Shown here one piece after another: positions 27,892-38,150 of a DNA stretch of 64,000 nt. Positions within the stretch are counted from its first letter, which is position 1. Every line of letters starts with the position of its first letter. The notes beneath the pieces are model-generated. The model did not search any database, was not told the origin of the DNA, and saw only the letters and a program-made list of their open reading frames with translations. The DNA is from Sanderia malayensis. Lineage: Eukaryota > Cnidaria > Scyphozoa > Semaeostomeae > Pelagiidae. The stretch covers positions 1 through 64,000 of the forward strand of contig RQOL01000366.1 in assembly GCA_013076295.1 (NCBI GenBank). The letters are read 5' to 3'. The translations under genes were made by a program, and so were the position numbers.

Positions 27892-28367
27892 ATTTTCCCA
27901 GTTTTATCATCATGTTTTGATGCTCTTCTTGGCATTCCCGTTCCCGTACAGTTTTAACATTGCACGGCCCACGCCCGCCTCCACTGAGCACAACGAGCAG
28001 CCACTACATGGGAAATTTGTAATTCCTCCCCACAGCTGCAAACTCATCGCAAGCCTTTCAAATTTCAATGTCATAATGCGCCGACCTGTTTCTAATCATC
28101 AAAGTCAAAAAAACAAATATCGAGTGCATCGTATGAGAGAAAATTGATGCCGGATTTGTTGCTTCAGTACGGGAAAATGAACGGGGCACAATGGCACCAA
28201 CTATGATGTCATAGTAGGTAGATCCCAGTCCTAAAAGTTGACCACAAAAAATGGCGAAAATGACGAAACATCGACACTTCCCCACGTTATAACTCGTTAA
28301 CTAGACGTCAGATTTAAAAAATATTTTCGTATCTAAAATCAGCGAAGAAAGTTTTTTCGATATAAAG
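27892..28367. other. Transposon right interior, presumed 5' leader of the THAP ORF
   Basis: Sequence between the right terminal repeat and the start of the minus-strand THAP ORF. It contains reverse-complement matches to the left arm: the segment near 27960-28010 (containing GAGCAGCCACTACATG) against about 27055-27100, and ATCATAGT/GTCAACTTTTAGGA-type sequence near 28200-28243 against about 27003-27052. In the left arm these two segments are adjacent. Here about 190 bp separates them, so the right arm carries an insertion or the left arm a deletion. ORFs in this stretch on either strand have no recognisable domain. Confidence 0.5.
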
Positions 28368-28394
28368 AATAAAAAAATAAGGTGTAAGGGCACT
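28368..28394 (-). repeat. Right terminal inverted repeat of the DNA transposon
   Basis: Ends with TAAGGTGTAAGGGCACT. Its reverse complement matches 26870-26896 over 27 bases with one mismatch. Confidence 0.9.
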
Positions 28395-28398
28395 TTAA
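28395..28398 (+). repeat. Right TTAA target-site duplication of the DNA transposon
   Basis: TTAA directly follows GGGCACT; the satellite then resumes as AATCACTGAAAAGAAGC, continuing the interrupted monomer. Confidence 0.8.
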
Positions 28399-31300
28399 AA
28401 TCACTGAAAAGAAGCAAATGCATGCAAGTTTTACTTAGTTTCAGCGGTAATAACGTGGATTCATGTGCAATGAGTGTGCAGTAATGTTAATATCACTGCA
28501 AACAAACAAATGCATGTTTAATTTAGTTAGTTTCAGCTGTAATAGCGTTGATTCATGTCCAATTTGTGTGCAGTAACGTTAATATCACTGAAAACAAGCA
28601 AATGCATGTGTATTTTACTTAGTTTGAGGTGTAACAACGTGCATTCATGTGCCATTACTGTGCAGTAATGTTAATATCACTGAAAACACGCAAATGCATG
28701 TGTAGTTTACTTAGTTTCAACTGTAATAACGTGGATTCAGGTGCTATCAGTGTGCAGTTATGTTAATATCACTGAAGACAAGCAGATGCATGTGTATTTT
28801 TTTTAGTTTCAGCTGTAACAACGTGGATTCATGTGCAATTAGTGTGCAGCAATGTTAATATCACTGCAAATAAGCAAATGCATGTGTATTTCATTAAATT
28901 TCAGCTGTAATAACGTGGAATCATGTGCAATAGGTGTGCAGTAATGTTTATACCATTGCAAACAAACAAATACATATTTAATTTAGTTATTTTCAGCTGT
29001 ATCAACGTGGATTCATGTACAATTATTGTGCAGTAATGTTAATATCACTGCAAAAAAGCAAATGCATGTGTATTTTATTTGGTTTCAGCTGTAATAACGT
29101 GGATTCATTTGCAATTAGTGTGCAGTATTTTTAATATCATTGCAAACAAACAAATGCATGCGTAATTTAGTTAGTTTCAGCTGTAATAACGTGGATTCAT
29201 GTGCAATAGGTGTGCAGTAATGTTAATATCATTGCAAACAAACAAATACATATTTAATTTAGTTATTTTTAGCTGTAGTAACGTAGATTCATGTGCAGAT
29301 AGTGTGCAGTAATGTTTAAATCACTGAAAAGAAGCAAATGCATGTTTGTTTTACTTAGTTTCAGTTGTAATAACGAGGATTCATGTGCAATAAGTGTGCA
29401 GTAATGTTAATATCACTGCAAACAAACAAATGCAGGTTTAATCTAGTTATTTTCAGCTGTATCAACGTGGATTCATGTACAATTATTGTGCAGCAATGTT
29501 AATATCACTGAAAACAAGCTAATGCATGTGTATTTTATTTGGTTTGAGCTGTAATAACGTAGATTCATGTGCATTTAGTGTGAAGTAATGTTATTATCAT
29601 TGCAAACAAACAAATACATATTTAATTTAGTTATTTTTAGCTGTAGTAACGTAGATTCATGTGCAGATAGTGTGCAGTAATGTTAAAATCACTGAAAAGA
29701 AGCAAATGCATGTTTGTTTTACTTAGTTTCAGCTGTAATAATGTGGATTCATGTGCAATAAGTGTTCAGCATTGTTAATATTAATTAAAAAAAGCAAATG
29801 CATGTAAATTTTAGTTAGTTTCAGCTGTAACAACATGGATTCATGTACAATAAGTGTGCAGTAATGTCAATGTCACTGAAAACAAACAAATGCATGTGTA
29901 ATTTACTTAGTTTCAGCTGCACTAACGTGGATTGATGTGAAATTAGTGTGCAGTAATGTTGAGATAACTGAAAACACGCAAATGCCTGTCTGTCATACTT
30001 AGTTTAAGCTGTAATAACGTGGATTCATGTGCAATTAATGTGTAGTAATGTTAATATCACTGCAAACAAACAAATCCATGTGTATTTTAATTAGTTTCAG
30101 CTGTAACAACATGGATTCATGTGCAATAAGTGTGCAGTAACGTTAATGTCACTGAAAACAAACAAATGCATGTGTATTTTACTTAGTTTCAGCAGTAATA
30201 ACGTGGATTAATGTGAAATTAGTGTGCAGTAATGTTAAGATAACTGAAAACAAGTAAATGCATATGTAAATTACTTAGTTTCAACTGTAAAAACGTAGAT
30301 TCAGGTGCCATTAGTGTGCAGTAGTGTTAATATCACTGAAAACACGCAAATGCATGTGTAGTTTACTTAGTTTCAGCTGTAATAAAGTGGACTCATGTGC
30401 AATTAGTGTGCAGTAATGTTAATATCACTGCAAACAAACTTATGCATGTGTAGTTTACTTAGTTTCAGCTGTAATAACGTGGATTCAGGTGCTATCAGTG
30501 TGCAGTTATGTTAATATCACTGAAGACAAGCAGATGCATGTGCATTTTTTTTAGTTTCAGCTGTAACAACGTGGATTCATGTGCAACTAGTGTGCAGCAA
30601 TGTTAATATCACTGAAAACAAGCTAATGCATGTGTATTTTATTTGGTTTTAGCTGTAATAACGTAGATTCATGTGCAATTAGTGTGCAGTAATGTTATTA
30701 TCACTGAAAACAAGCAGATGCATGTCTTTCTTAGTTTGTTTCAGCTATAATAACGTGGATTCATGTGCAATTAGTGTGCAGTATTGCTAATGTCACTGCA
30801 AACAAACAAATGCATGTGTATTTTACTTCGTTTTAGCTGTAACAACGTGGATTCATGTGCAATTAGGGTTTAACATTGTTAATATTAATTAAAACAAGCA
30901 CATGCATGTGTATTTTATTTAATTGCATCTGTAATAACGTGGATTCATGTGCAATTAGCGTGCAGTAGTCTTAATATCACTGAAAACACGCAAATGCCTG
31001 TCTTTCATACTTAGTTTAAGCTGTAATAACGTGGATTCATGTGCAATTAATGTGTAGTAATGTTAATATCACTGCAAACAAACAAACCCATGTTTATTTT
31101 AATTAGTTTCAGCTGTAACAACATGGATTTATGTGCAATAAGTGTGCAGTAATGTTAATGTCACTGAAAACAAACAAATGCATGTGTATTTTACTTAGTT
31201 TCAGCTGTAATAACGTGGATTGATGTGCAATTATTGTTCAGCAGTGTTAAGATTACTTTAAACAAGTAAATGCATATGTATTTTACCTAGTTCCAAGTGT

Positions 31301-33493
31301 AAAAACGTAGATTCATGTGCAATTAGTATGCAGTAATGTTAGAATCACTGAAAACAAGCAAATCCATGTGTATTTTACTTAGTTTAAGCTGTAACAACGT
31401 GGATTCATGTGCAATTAGTGTGCAGTAATGATAATATCACTGAAAACAAGCAAATGCATGTGTATTATATTTAGTATTAGCTGTATTAACGTGGATTCAT
31501 GTGCAATAAGTGTGCAGTAATGTTAATATCACTGCAAACAAACAAATGCATGTTTAATTTAATTAGTTTCAGCTGTAATAACGTTGATTCATGTCCAATT
31601 AGTGTACAGTAATGTTAATATCACTGAAAACAAGCCAATGAATGTGTATTTTACTTAGTTTGAGGTGTAAAAACGTGGATTCATGTGCCATTACTGTGCA
31701 GTAATGTTAATATCCCTGAAAACATGCAAATGCATGTGTATTTTACTTACTTTCAACTGTAATAAAGTGGACTCATGTGCCATTAGTGGGCAGTAGTGTT
31801 AATATCACTGAAAACACGCAAATGCATGTGTAGTTTATATAGTTTCAGCTGTAATAAAGTGGACTCATGTGCAATTAGTGTGCAGTAATGTTAATATCAC
31901 TGCAAACAAACAAATGCATGTGTAGTTTACTTAGTTTCAGCTGTAATAAAGGTGGATTCAGGTGCTATCAGTGTGCAGTTATGTTAATATCACTGAAGAC
32001 AAGCAGATGCATGTGTATTTTTTTTAGTTTCAGCTGTAACAACGTGGATTCATGTGCAACTAGTGTGCAGCAATGTTAATATCACTGAAAACAAGCTAAT
32101 GCATGTGTATTTTATTTTGTTTGAGCTGTAATAACGTGGATTGATGTGCAATTATTGTTCAGCAGTGTTAAGATTACTTTAAACAAGTAAATGCATATGT
32201 ATTTTTCCTAGTTCCAAGTGTAAAACGTAGATTCATGTGCAATTAGTATGCAGTAATGTTAGAATCACTGGAAACAAGCAAATCCATGTGTATTTTACTT
32301 AGTTTGAGCTGTAACAACGTGGATTCATTTGCAATTAGTGTGCAGTAATGATAATATCACTGAAAACAAGCAAATGCATGTGTATTATATTTAGTATTAG
32401 CAGTATTAACGTGGATTCATGTGCAATAAGTGTGCAGTAATGTTGATATCACTGCAAACAAACAAATGCATGTTTAATTTAATTAGTTTCAGCTGTAATA
32501 ACGTTGATTCATGTCCAATTAGTGTACAGTAATGTTGATATCACTGAAAACAAGCCAATGCATGTGTCTTTTACTTAGTTTGAGCTGTAACAACGTGGAT
32601 TCATGTGCCATTACTGTGCAGTAATGTTAATATCCCTGAAAACATGCAAATGCATGTGTATTTTACTTACTTTCAACTGTAATAAAGTAGACTCATGTGC
32701 CATTAGTGTGCAGTAGTGTTAATATTACTGAAAACACGTAAATGCATGTGTAGTTTACTTAGTTTCAGCTGTAATAAAGTGGACTCATGTGCAATTAGTG
32801 TGCAGTAATGTTAATATCACTGCAAACAAACAAATGCATGTGTAGTTTACTTAGTTTCAGCTGTAATAACGTGGATTCAGGTGCTATCAGTGTGCAGTTA
32901 TGTTAATATCACTGAAGACAAGCAAAACGCATGTGTATTTTTTTTAGTTTCAGCTGTAACAACGTGGATTCATGTGCAATTAGTGTGCAGCAATGTTAAT
33001 ATCACTGAAAACAAGCTAATGCATGTGTATTTTATTTGGTTTGAGCTGTAATAACGTAGATTCATGTGCAATTAGTGTGAAGTAATGTTATTATCATTGC
33101 AAACAAACAAATACATATTTAATTTAGTTATTTTAAGCTGTAGTAACGTAGATTCATGTGCAGATAGTGTGCAGTAATGTTAATATCACTGAAAACAAGT
33201 ACATGCAGATGTATTTTACTTAGTTCCAACTGTAATAACGTAGATTCATGTGGAACTAGTTTTTCAGTAATGTTTATATTACTGCAAGTAAGCAAGTGCA
33301 TGTGTATTTTATTAAAATTTCAGCTGTAACAACGTGGATTCACGTGCAATTAGGGTGGAGTAATGTTAATATCACTAAAAGGAGCAAATGCATGTGTATT
33401 TTACTTAGTTTCAGCTGTAATAGCGTTCATTCATGTCCAATCAGTGTTGTGTAATGTTAATATCACTGAAAACAAGCAAATGCATGTGTATTT
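28395..33493 (+). repeat. 92-bp satellite array, segment between the two transposons
   Basis: Same monomer and orientation as the left segment, about 55 units. The first unit completes the monomer split by the DNA transposon (GCAAGTTTTACTTAG, then CAGCGGTAATAACG). At about 31.2-32.4 kb a roughly 10-monomer block repeats with an offset near 920 bp: the TTGTTCAGCAGTGTTAAG unit is near 31230 and 32155. The last units (about 33300-33493) match 5100-5307 closely and end at the LINE junction in TGTATTT. Confidence 0.97.
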
Positions 33494-33827
33494 GAATTGA
33501 ATTGAATTGCTGTTTAGACAGACACGTTTCTGTTTGCTGTGAATAAATTGATTTGAAGAGTAAATTAGAAGTTGTTAGCCAAGTAGATAGCTTTATCTAA
33601 GGGGAGCACATTTGGTTGAAGCTCTGGAGCATGTTTGTATGAGTACAGCGTTTTTGGAAACTGCGAATAACAGGAAGAAAAGTTGGAAAAGATAATATAA
33701 AAAGTAGGGCCTAAATGTGGTGTTTCCAATCAGACAAATATTGATTATTTGTTTTGTTGGAGAGCAGGTTGGGGAATCGAAAATCGATAGTGGAAAGCAG
33801 AGGTTCCGGACAGGACTGCATAGGAAA

Positions 33828-33869
<42 letters not shown>

Positions 33870-34017
33870 TTTTGTTTTGTTTTTTTTTTGTTTTTTTTTT
33901 CTCTTGTTTTACTTTCTCTTTTGTGACTTTGCACTTTCCAAGGCAAAGGTTTCAGGTACCGACAGAATACGAGCCTCCTCTTTTTCTCTTTTCTTTATTT
34001 TTGCATGCATTGTTGGC
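33494..34017 (+). other. LINE 5' leader with (GAATT)3 start and poly-T tract
   Basis: Noncoding sequence between the satellite junction and the ORF1 start. It opens with three GAATT repeats (33494-33508). A 36-T run spans 33833-33868, followed by further T runs broken by single Gs to 33900. ORFs overlapping this stretch are low-complexity phenylalanine or lysine runs made by the homopolymer. It is presumably the LINE 5' UTR and promoter region; no promoter motif is certain. Confidence 0.65.
33833..33900 (+). repeat. Poly-T low-complexity tract in the LINE leader
   Basis: 36 uninterrupted T followed by four T runs separated by single G bases. The exact length is likely unreliable. It could be a native LINE feature or the reverse-complement A-tail of a small retroposed insertion, but no such insertion is recognisable beside it. 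Confidence 0.8.
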
Positions 34018-35213
34018 ATGCTACCTTTCCAAATTGGAAATAGCGGTACTTGTACCTCTTGTAATAAGGCAGCCATGGACCCTGAAATAACAGTATGCAG
34101 AAGATGCAAAATTGCATTTCATGTGATTTGCTCTAATCAATCGCCAGAAGACAAGTTTGGTACAAACACTAAGGTGAAGCTATTTAATGCCGTATCAACA
34201 AAAAAAATTATATATTTTTATGTGATATATGTCTTACTTCATTTGAAGTTTCCGAAGTGGACAACAATTCCGCAACATTAACATATTTGGAAAAGGCTAT
34301 TACTACCCTTACAAGTGAACTTACTGAACTCAAGAAGGCTGTTACAACTGTTACTAAACCTGATGTTAAGTGCAGTGACACAGGAAATATTTCTAATTCT
34401 GATAATATTTGGAACGATAAAGATAGGATAAAAAATTTTAAATCGAAAACTAGCGAGTCCCTTCTAATATTGAATAATTCAGGAATTGAGGTAGATGATG
34501 AAGAAAATATTCAACTTCTGGAAAAGGCTGTAATTGATAATGGCATCAACATAAACAATTCCTTCAAAGACAAAAAAGGCAACTTCGTAGTTGCTTGTTC
34601 GTCTGAAGTGGAGCGAGATAAATTACAAGAAAAAGCTAAAGCAAGTAAATTATCAATTAAATGTCCTAAGGCAAGAAGTACGGTAATATCAATAGTTGGA
34701 TTCCGGAAAGAGTTGTCCTGTGAGGAAGTAGCAAAGACACTATTACTGCAAAATAGTTTTCTTTCGAAGGAATCTTTGAAAAGTGGAGAAAAACCTGGAC
34801 TTGATATCAAAATATTTTCAGTAAAATCTACAAAATCAAATAAAGATGTCTTCCAAGCTTTTGCAAGAGTATCTATAGAGTTGTGAAGGTTGATAAAGTC
34901 TAATGGAGATAAATTATTCCTCGGATTGAGAGCTTGCAAGGTATATGATCAGTTCCATGTTATGCGTTGCAATAATTGTCAGGGATTTGGTCACTACTTC
35001 TCTAAATGTAATTCCTCATTTCCAGTATGTGCAAAATGCTCGGGTCATCATGACACACGTACTTGTGAAAACTCTGTAGAAAGGTGTGTAAACTGTCAAG
35101 CAGCAAAACTTTCTGTTGCTCAATGTGCACATGCAGCAGATTCACTTGAATGCCCCTCAATGATGGAAGCAAAATCAAAAGCTCAGACAAATTTAAACAT
35201 GTTAATGAACTAA
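34018..35213 (+). pseudogene. LINE ORF1 protein (nucleic-acid-binding, PHD + coiled coil + CCHC knuckles), broken
   Basis: The start chosen is the ATG at 34018 (MLPFQIGNSG), just before the first zinc ligands. Cys12, Cys15, Cys27, Cys30, His35 and Cys38 form the first part of a C4HC3 PHD-type finger. The last Cys pair (codons at 34221 and 34230) is in another frame, so a frameshift lies at about 34195-34220, in or near an A7/T5 run. A hydrophilic, coiled-coil-like stretch follows (YLEKAITTLTSELTELKK). At 34884-34886 an in-frame TGA interrupts the ORF, which stays open in the same frame on the far side; a CGA-to-TGA transition is a simple explanation. The C-terminus (34968-35153) has zinc knuckles: CNNC...H...C, CAKC...H...C and a third Cys-rich segment. 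ORF1 proteins of this group bind the element RNA and form the RNP. The ORF ends at TAA 35211-35213, overlapping the ORF2 start. Confidence 0.85.
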
Positions 35214-35215
35214 TG
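35211..35215 (+). promoter_or_regulatory. TAATG stop-start overlap joining LINE ORF1 and ORF2
   Basis: The ORF1 stop TAA (35211-35213) shares its last A with an ATG (35213-35215) in the ORF2 frame. The codons after it give MENTLTCILFNSQSINNK, directly entering the endonuclease domain. Overlaps of this kind support stop-and-reinitiate translation in some LINEs (studied for SART1). An upstream ATG in the ORF2 frame at 35150 also exists, so use of this site is inferred. Confidence 0.6.
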
Positions 35216-38063
35216 GAGAACACACTGACATGTATTTTGTTCAACTCCCAATCCATAAATAACAAGCTTACTCTCTTCATGGAAGATGTTGTAGACAAAA
35301 ATGCAGACATTGTTTTCCTTACGGAAACCTGGATTCCTTCATATAATACAACAACAACAGGAATTTTCTTGGATTTCAATTACGATTTCTATAACTTTCC
35401 TAGGATGAACAGGTTGAAATGTATTGGAGGAGGTGTAGGCATCCTATTCAAGAAATCGCTTTCTCATAAACCAATAGACATAGACCCTTTTGAATCATTT
35501 GAGTGTGGAATTGCGAAACTAATAAGCACAAGGGAATGCAGTGTGATTTGTGTTGTTATCTACAGACTAGCATATGTAGCTTCTGAAATCTTTCTAAGAG
35601 AATTCCAAGAACTACTGGAGATTATTTCAATGAATGAGTCAAAGTTTTTAATTGCGGGTGATTTTAATATTCATTTTGATAACAAACAAGATATTTTAAC
35701 GACAAAGTTTAACAACCTTTTATTAGATTTTAACTTAAAGCAATATGTCACTTTGTCAACACAAAGGCACGGGCACACTATTGACTTTGTCATTGCACCT
35801 GCCGGGGAAATGGATATTTCCAATATGGAATCCAAAGATATTTTTATAAGTGATCATACATTAATTTCTTTTAATTTAAGGATGGCAACTGAGATTAAAA
35901 CTAACGAAACCAAACAATTTCGAGATTTTAAAGCAATAAATGAAAACGATTTTAATGAAGAATTAAAGGAAATTATTCGTGGAATACACATTGGTACAAG
36001 TCTTCAAAATGTCGTAGATATTTACAATACCCGGTTAAACTCTTTGGTTGAGAAGCATGCTCCTGTGAAAGAAAAAGTCATGAAAATTAATAAAAATGCA
36101 CCTTGGTTTGATGCAGAATACAAACAATTGAGAGCTAAGAAGAGAAAAGCGGAAAAACAGTTTAGGAAAAGCAATGCAAATGAGGATAAGGAAAAGTACA
36201 AACAACTTCGGTTAGAATGCAGTAAAATAGCAAAAATGAAAAAGAAGGAATTTTATGTGAATAAAATCAATTTATCAACAAACAAGTTAAAAACGTTGTT
36301 TGAATTAACAAACCAACTATTGGGTAATACAGAAAAAGTTATTTTACCGTCGGAGGGTACAGACACTGAAATTGCTGAGAGTTTTAGAAAACACTTTGAA
36401 GAAAAAATTTACAAAATAAGAAAGACAATAGGGACACACAAAAAAGATATGGATTTCGGAGTTCCATCCACAATTGGATTTAATCGATTAAAGAAGTTTC
36501 CACCAACGTCTATTGAAGAACTTTCACAAATTATAAAAGAACATAAAATTTCAACTTCGCCAGATGATCCATTTAATGGCACATTATTGTGTAAGAATCT
36601 TGATACCTTTTCGCCTTTATGGGTGGACATCGTAAACTTGTCTCTTGAAACTGGATCCATGATTGTCTCAAGTCGGCAATAGTTCTACCAATGCTAAAAG
36701 ACATCAATAAGAAAAAAGATCCAGAAAACTACAAGAATTACCGTCCTGTATCCAACCTTGTTTTTGTAAGTAAATCAATTGAGAGATGTGTAGCTAGGAG
36801 ACTTACTTGTCACATAAAAGCGAATGATTTAGAATCGAAGTACCAATTTGGGTATAAGCAAGATCATTCTACAGAACTCTTATTATTAAACATGACTGAT
36901 GACATCTTGAGAACGTTCGAAAAGAAATCAGCAACTGTTTTGCTACTTCTTGATCTTAGCGCAGCATTTGATACTGTTGACCATGCAAAGCTCTTGGATA
37001 TTCTTCGTAGTAAAATTGGGATAGAAGGTCAGGCATATTGTTGGCTTAAATCATTTATTGAGAATAGAGAACAAAAAGTTATGGTTCGTGGTTCTACTTC
37101 CAGATCTACGTCATTAAAATACGGTGTTCCACAAGGGTCAGTTCTTGGACCATTATTATTTAACATTTACATACAGTCATTTTATTCAACAGTTCATTGT
37201 CACTCCTTTGCTGTTTTTGGGTTTGCAGACGATCATCAGCTTTATAGACCCTGTCACCCTATCTTTCAGACAAAGGTACTCACTTCAGATGTACCAGAAT
37301 GTCTGAATTTAGTAGAGCAGTGGATGACATCATATTTTTTAATGCTCAATAAAACAAAAACAAAGATATTGGTTTTGGCTCCACCTGCTTTAAAGTCGCA
37401 AATTAAAATACATGGAGTAAACTTTGATGATAAATGCATACGATTTGTTGAGGAGGCTAAAAATTTGGGAGTCTGGATTGATACGGAACTAAACTTTGAA
37501 ACACATATTAAGAAGATAGTATCAGAATGCAACTTTATTTTAAGAAATATTGCAAAAATTAAATTCTTTTTACCCATGGACTGTATAAATACTTTAATTT
37601 CATCTCTTGTTTCCTCGAAATTAGACTACTGCAACTCTCTTTCTTAAATATTACAAATAACAACTTGCCATGATGCAGTGGGTACAAAATGCAGCAGTAC
37701 GCCTTATTTTTAACAAACAAAAATTTGACCGTGCCTCATCTCACCACTATTCTACCAGCTGCATTGGTTAAAGATTAAGGAGAGGATTGTATTTAAAGTT
37801 TGTCTCATCATTCATAAATGCATCTGGGATGTAGCTCCTGTAGTCCTAAAAGAAAAAATTTGTATTACTAACGAAAGGACAATGTCACTGTTTGTACCAA
37901 AACACAGAACAAATATGGGGATAAAGCATTTTCTAATGCAGCTCCCGTAATTTGGAACAAGCTCCCAATATCAATAAAAAAGGAATCCGATCGCAATCAA
38001 TTTAAGAGACAATTAAAAACCTTCTTAATGACAACAAATTTAACTGACTTTTATTCAAACTGA
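35213..38063 (+). pseudogene. LINE ORF2 polyprotein: APE-type endonuclease and reverse transcriptase, broken
   Basis: Numbering from the ATG at 35213. Endonuclease: FNSQS near residue 10, the acidic residue in LTETW (Glu38, codon 35324), GGGVGILF, GDFN (Asp codon 35660, Asn 35666), TIDFVI, and SDH (codons 35849-35857); all main catalytic positions look intact. A charged Lys-rich linker follows. At about 36650-36670 the frame shifts: the first frame ends at 36682, and the next frame carries the continuation (DCLKSAIVLP). Reverse transcriptase from about 36691: NYRPVSNL, DLSAAFDTVDH, GVPQGSVLGPLLF and the catalytic FADD (37222-37233), which is intact. The frame closes at 37645-37647 after LDYCNSLS, where the family continues. 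Homology resumes in shifted frames to about 38063: QNAAVRL, LHWLKIKERIVFK, then AFSNAAPVIWNKLP and FKRQLKTFL. At least three frame breaks are present, so no functional protein is made from this copy. Confidence 0.9.
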
Positions 38064-38150
38064 ATGTTTTAAATAGTCCACTGTTGAGCAAGCAGTCAAA
38101 TGACTGCAGAAACAGTGAGTAAGCCATTATTATTATTATTATTATTATTT
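38064..38150 (+). other. LINE 3' UTR with stem-loop and (ATT)8 tail
   Basis: A short 3' end follows the last stop. GCAGTCA (38092-38098) pairs with TGACTGC (38101-38107); a 6-bp stem with a 4-base loop is the more realistic fold. A simple ATT repeat of eight units follows (38126-38149) up to the satellite. Hairpins and short tandem tails at the 3' end are typical of CR1/L2-group LINEs, whose reverse transcriptase recognises the 3' end; a role here is inferred. Confidence 0.75.

Larger units (their letters stand above)
26870..28394 (-). mobile_element. Degenerate cut-and-paste DNA transposon, probably Kolobok superfamily (TTAA, THAP)
   Basis: A 1,525-bp non-satellite insertion inside one monomer. 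It has 27-bp terminal inverted repeats with one mismatch and is flanked by TTAA duplications. A minus-strand ORF carries a THAP-like DNA-binding domain, so the element is read from its right end leftward. Subterminal inverted homology also exists: the segment near 27003-27052 matches the reverse complement of about 28200-28243, and about 27055-27100 matches the reverse complement of about 27960-28010. The arms are therefore long but interrupted. TTAA targets are known for piggyBac, Kolobok and Sola3; THAP domains are known in P-element and Kolobok transposases. The combination favours Kolobok. No intact catalytic domain is visible, so the element is non-autonomous or dead. Confidence 0.75.
33494..38150 (+). 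mobile_element. Near full-length, inactive non-LTR retrotransposon (LINE, CR1/L2 group)
   Basis: An insertion of about 4.66 kb replaces nothing in the satellite: the left flank ends TGTATTT and the right flank resumes TTTTACTTCG, as in the uninterrupted paralogue at 5301. Order: leader of about 520 bp, ORF1 (PHD-type finger, coiled coil, CCHC knuckles), ORF2 (APE endonuclease, reverse transcriptase, CR1-type C-terminal region), short 3' UTR with a hairpin, and an (ATT)8 tail. The reverse transcriptase motifs (NYRPVSNL, DLSAAFDTVDH, GVPQGSVLGPLLF, FADD) and the PHD-bearing ORF1 fit the CR1/L2/Crack/Daphne assemblage; I cannot choose the clade by eye. A 5-bp TATTT duplication (33489-33493 and 38146-38150) is possible but merges with the ATT tail. 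Both ORFs carry frameshifts, and ORF1 also has a stop, so this copy is dead. Confidence 0.9.

Noticed and set aside
27488..28147. Plus-strand ORFs at 27488-27703 and 27917-28147 inside the DNA transposon, and a minus ORF at 28058-28285
   Set aside because: They are antisense to, or upstream of, the THAP-like ORF, have no recognisable motif, and the terminal-repeat sequence explains part of them.
33593..33946. ORFs with long Lys or Phe runs around the poly-T tract
   Set aside because: Products of the homopolymer in the LINE leader, with no domain and no supporting start context.
34511..35379. Minus-strand ORFs of 125-142 codons across LINE ORF1
   Set aside because: Antisense shadows of ORF1 and the ORF2 start, with no domain and inconsistent with the element's orientation.
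37124..37577. Short ORFs at 37124-37306 (+) and 37266-37577 (-) within the reverse transcriptase
   Set aside because: Shadow frames of the LINE ORF2 coding sequence.
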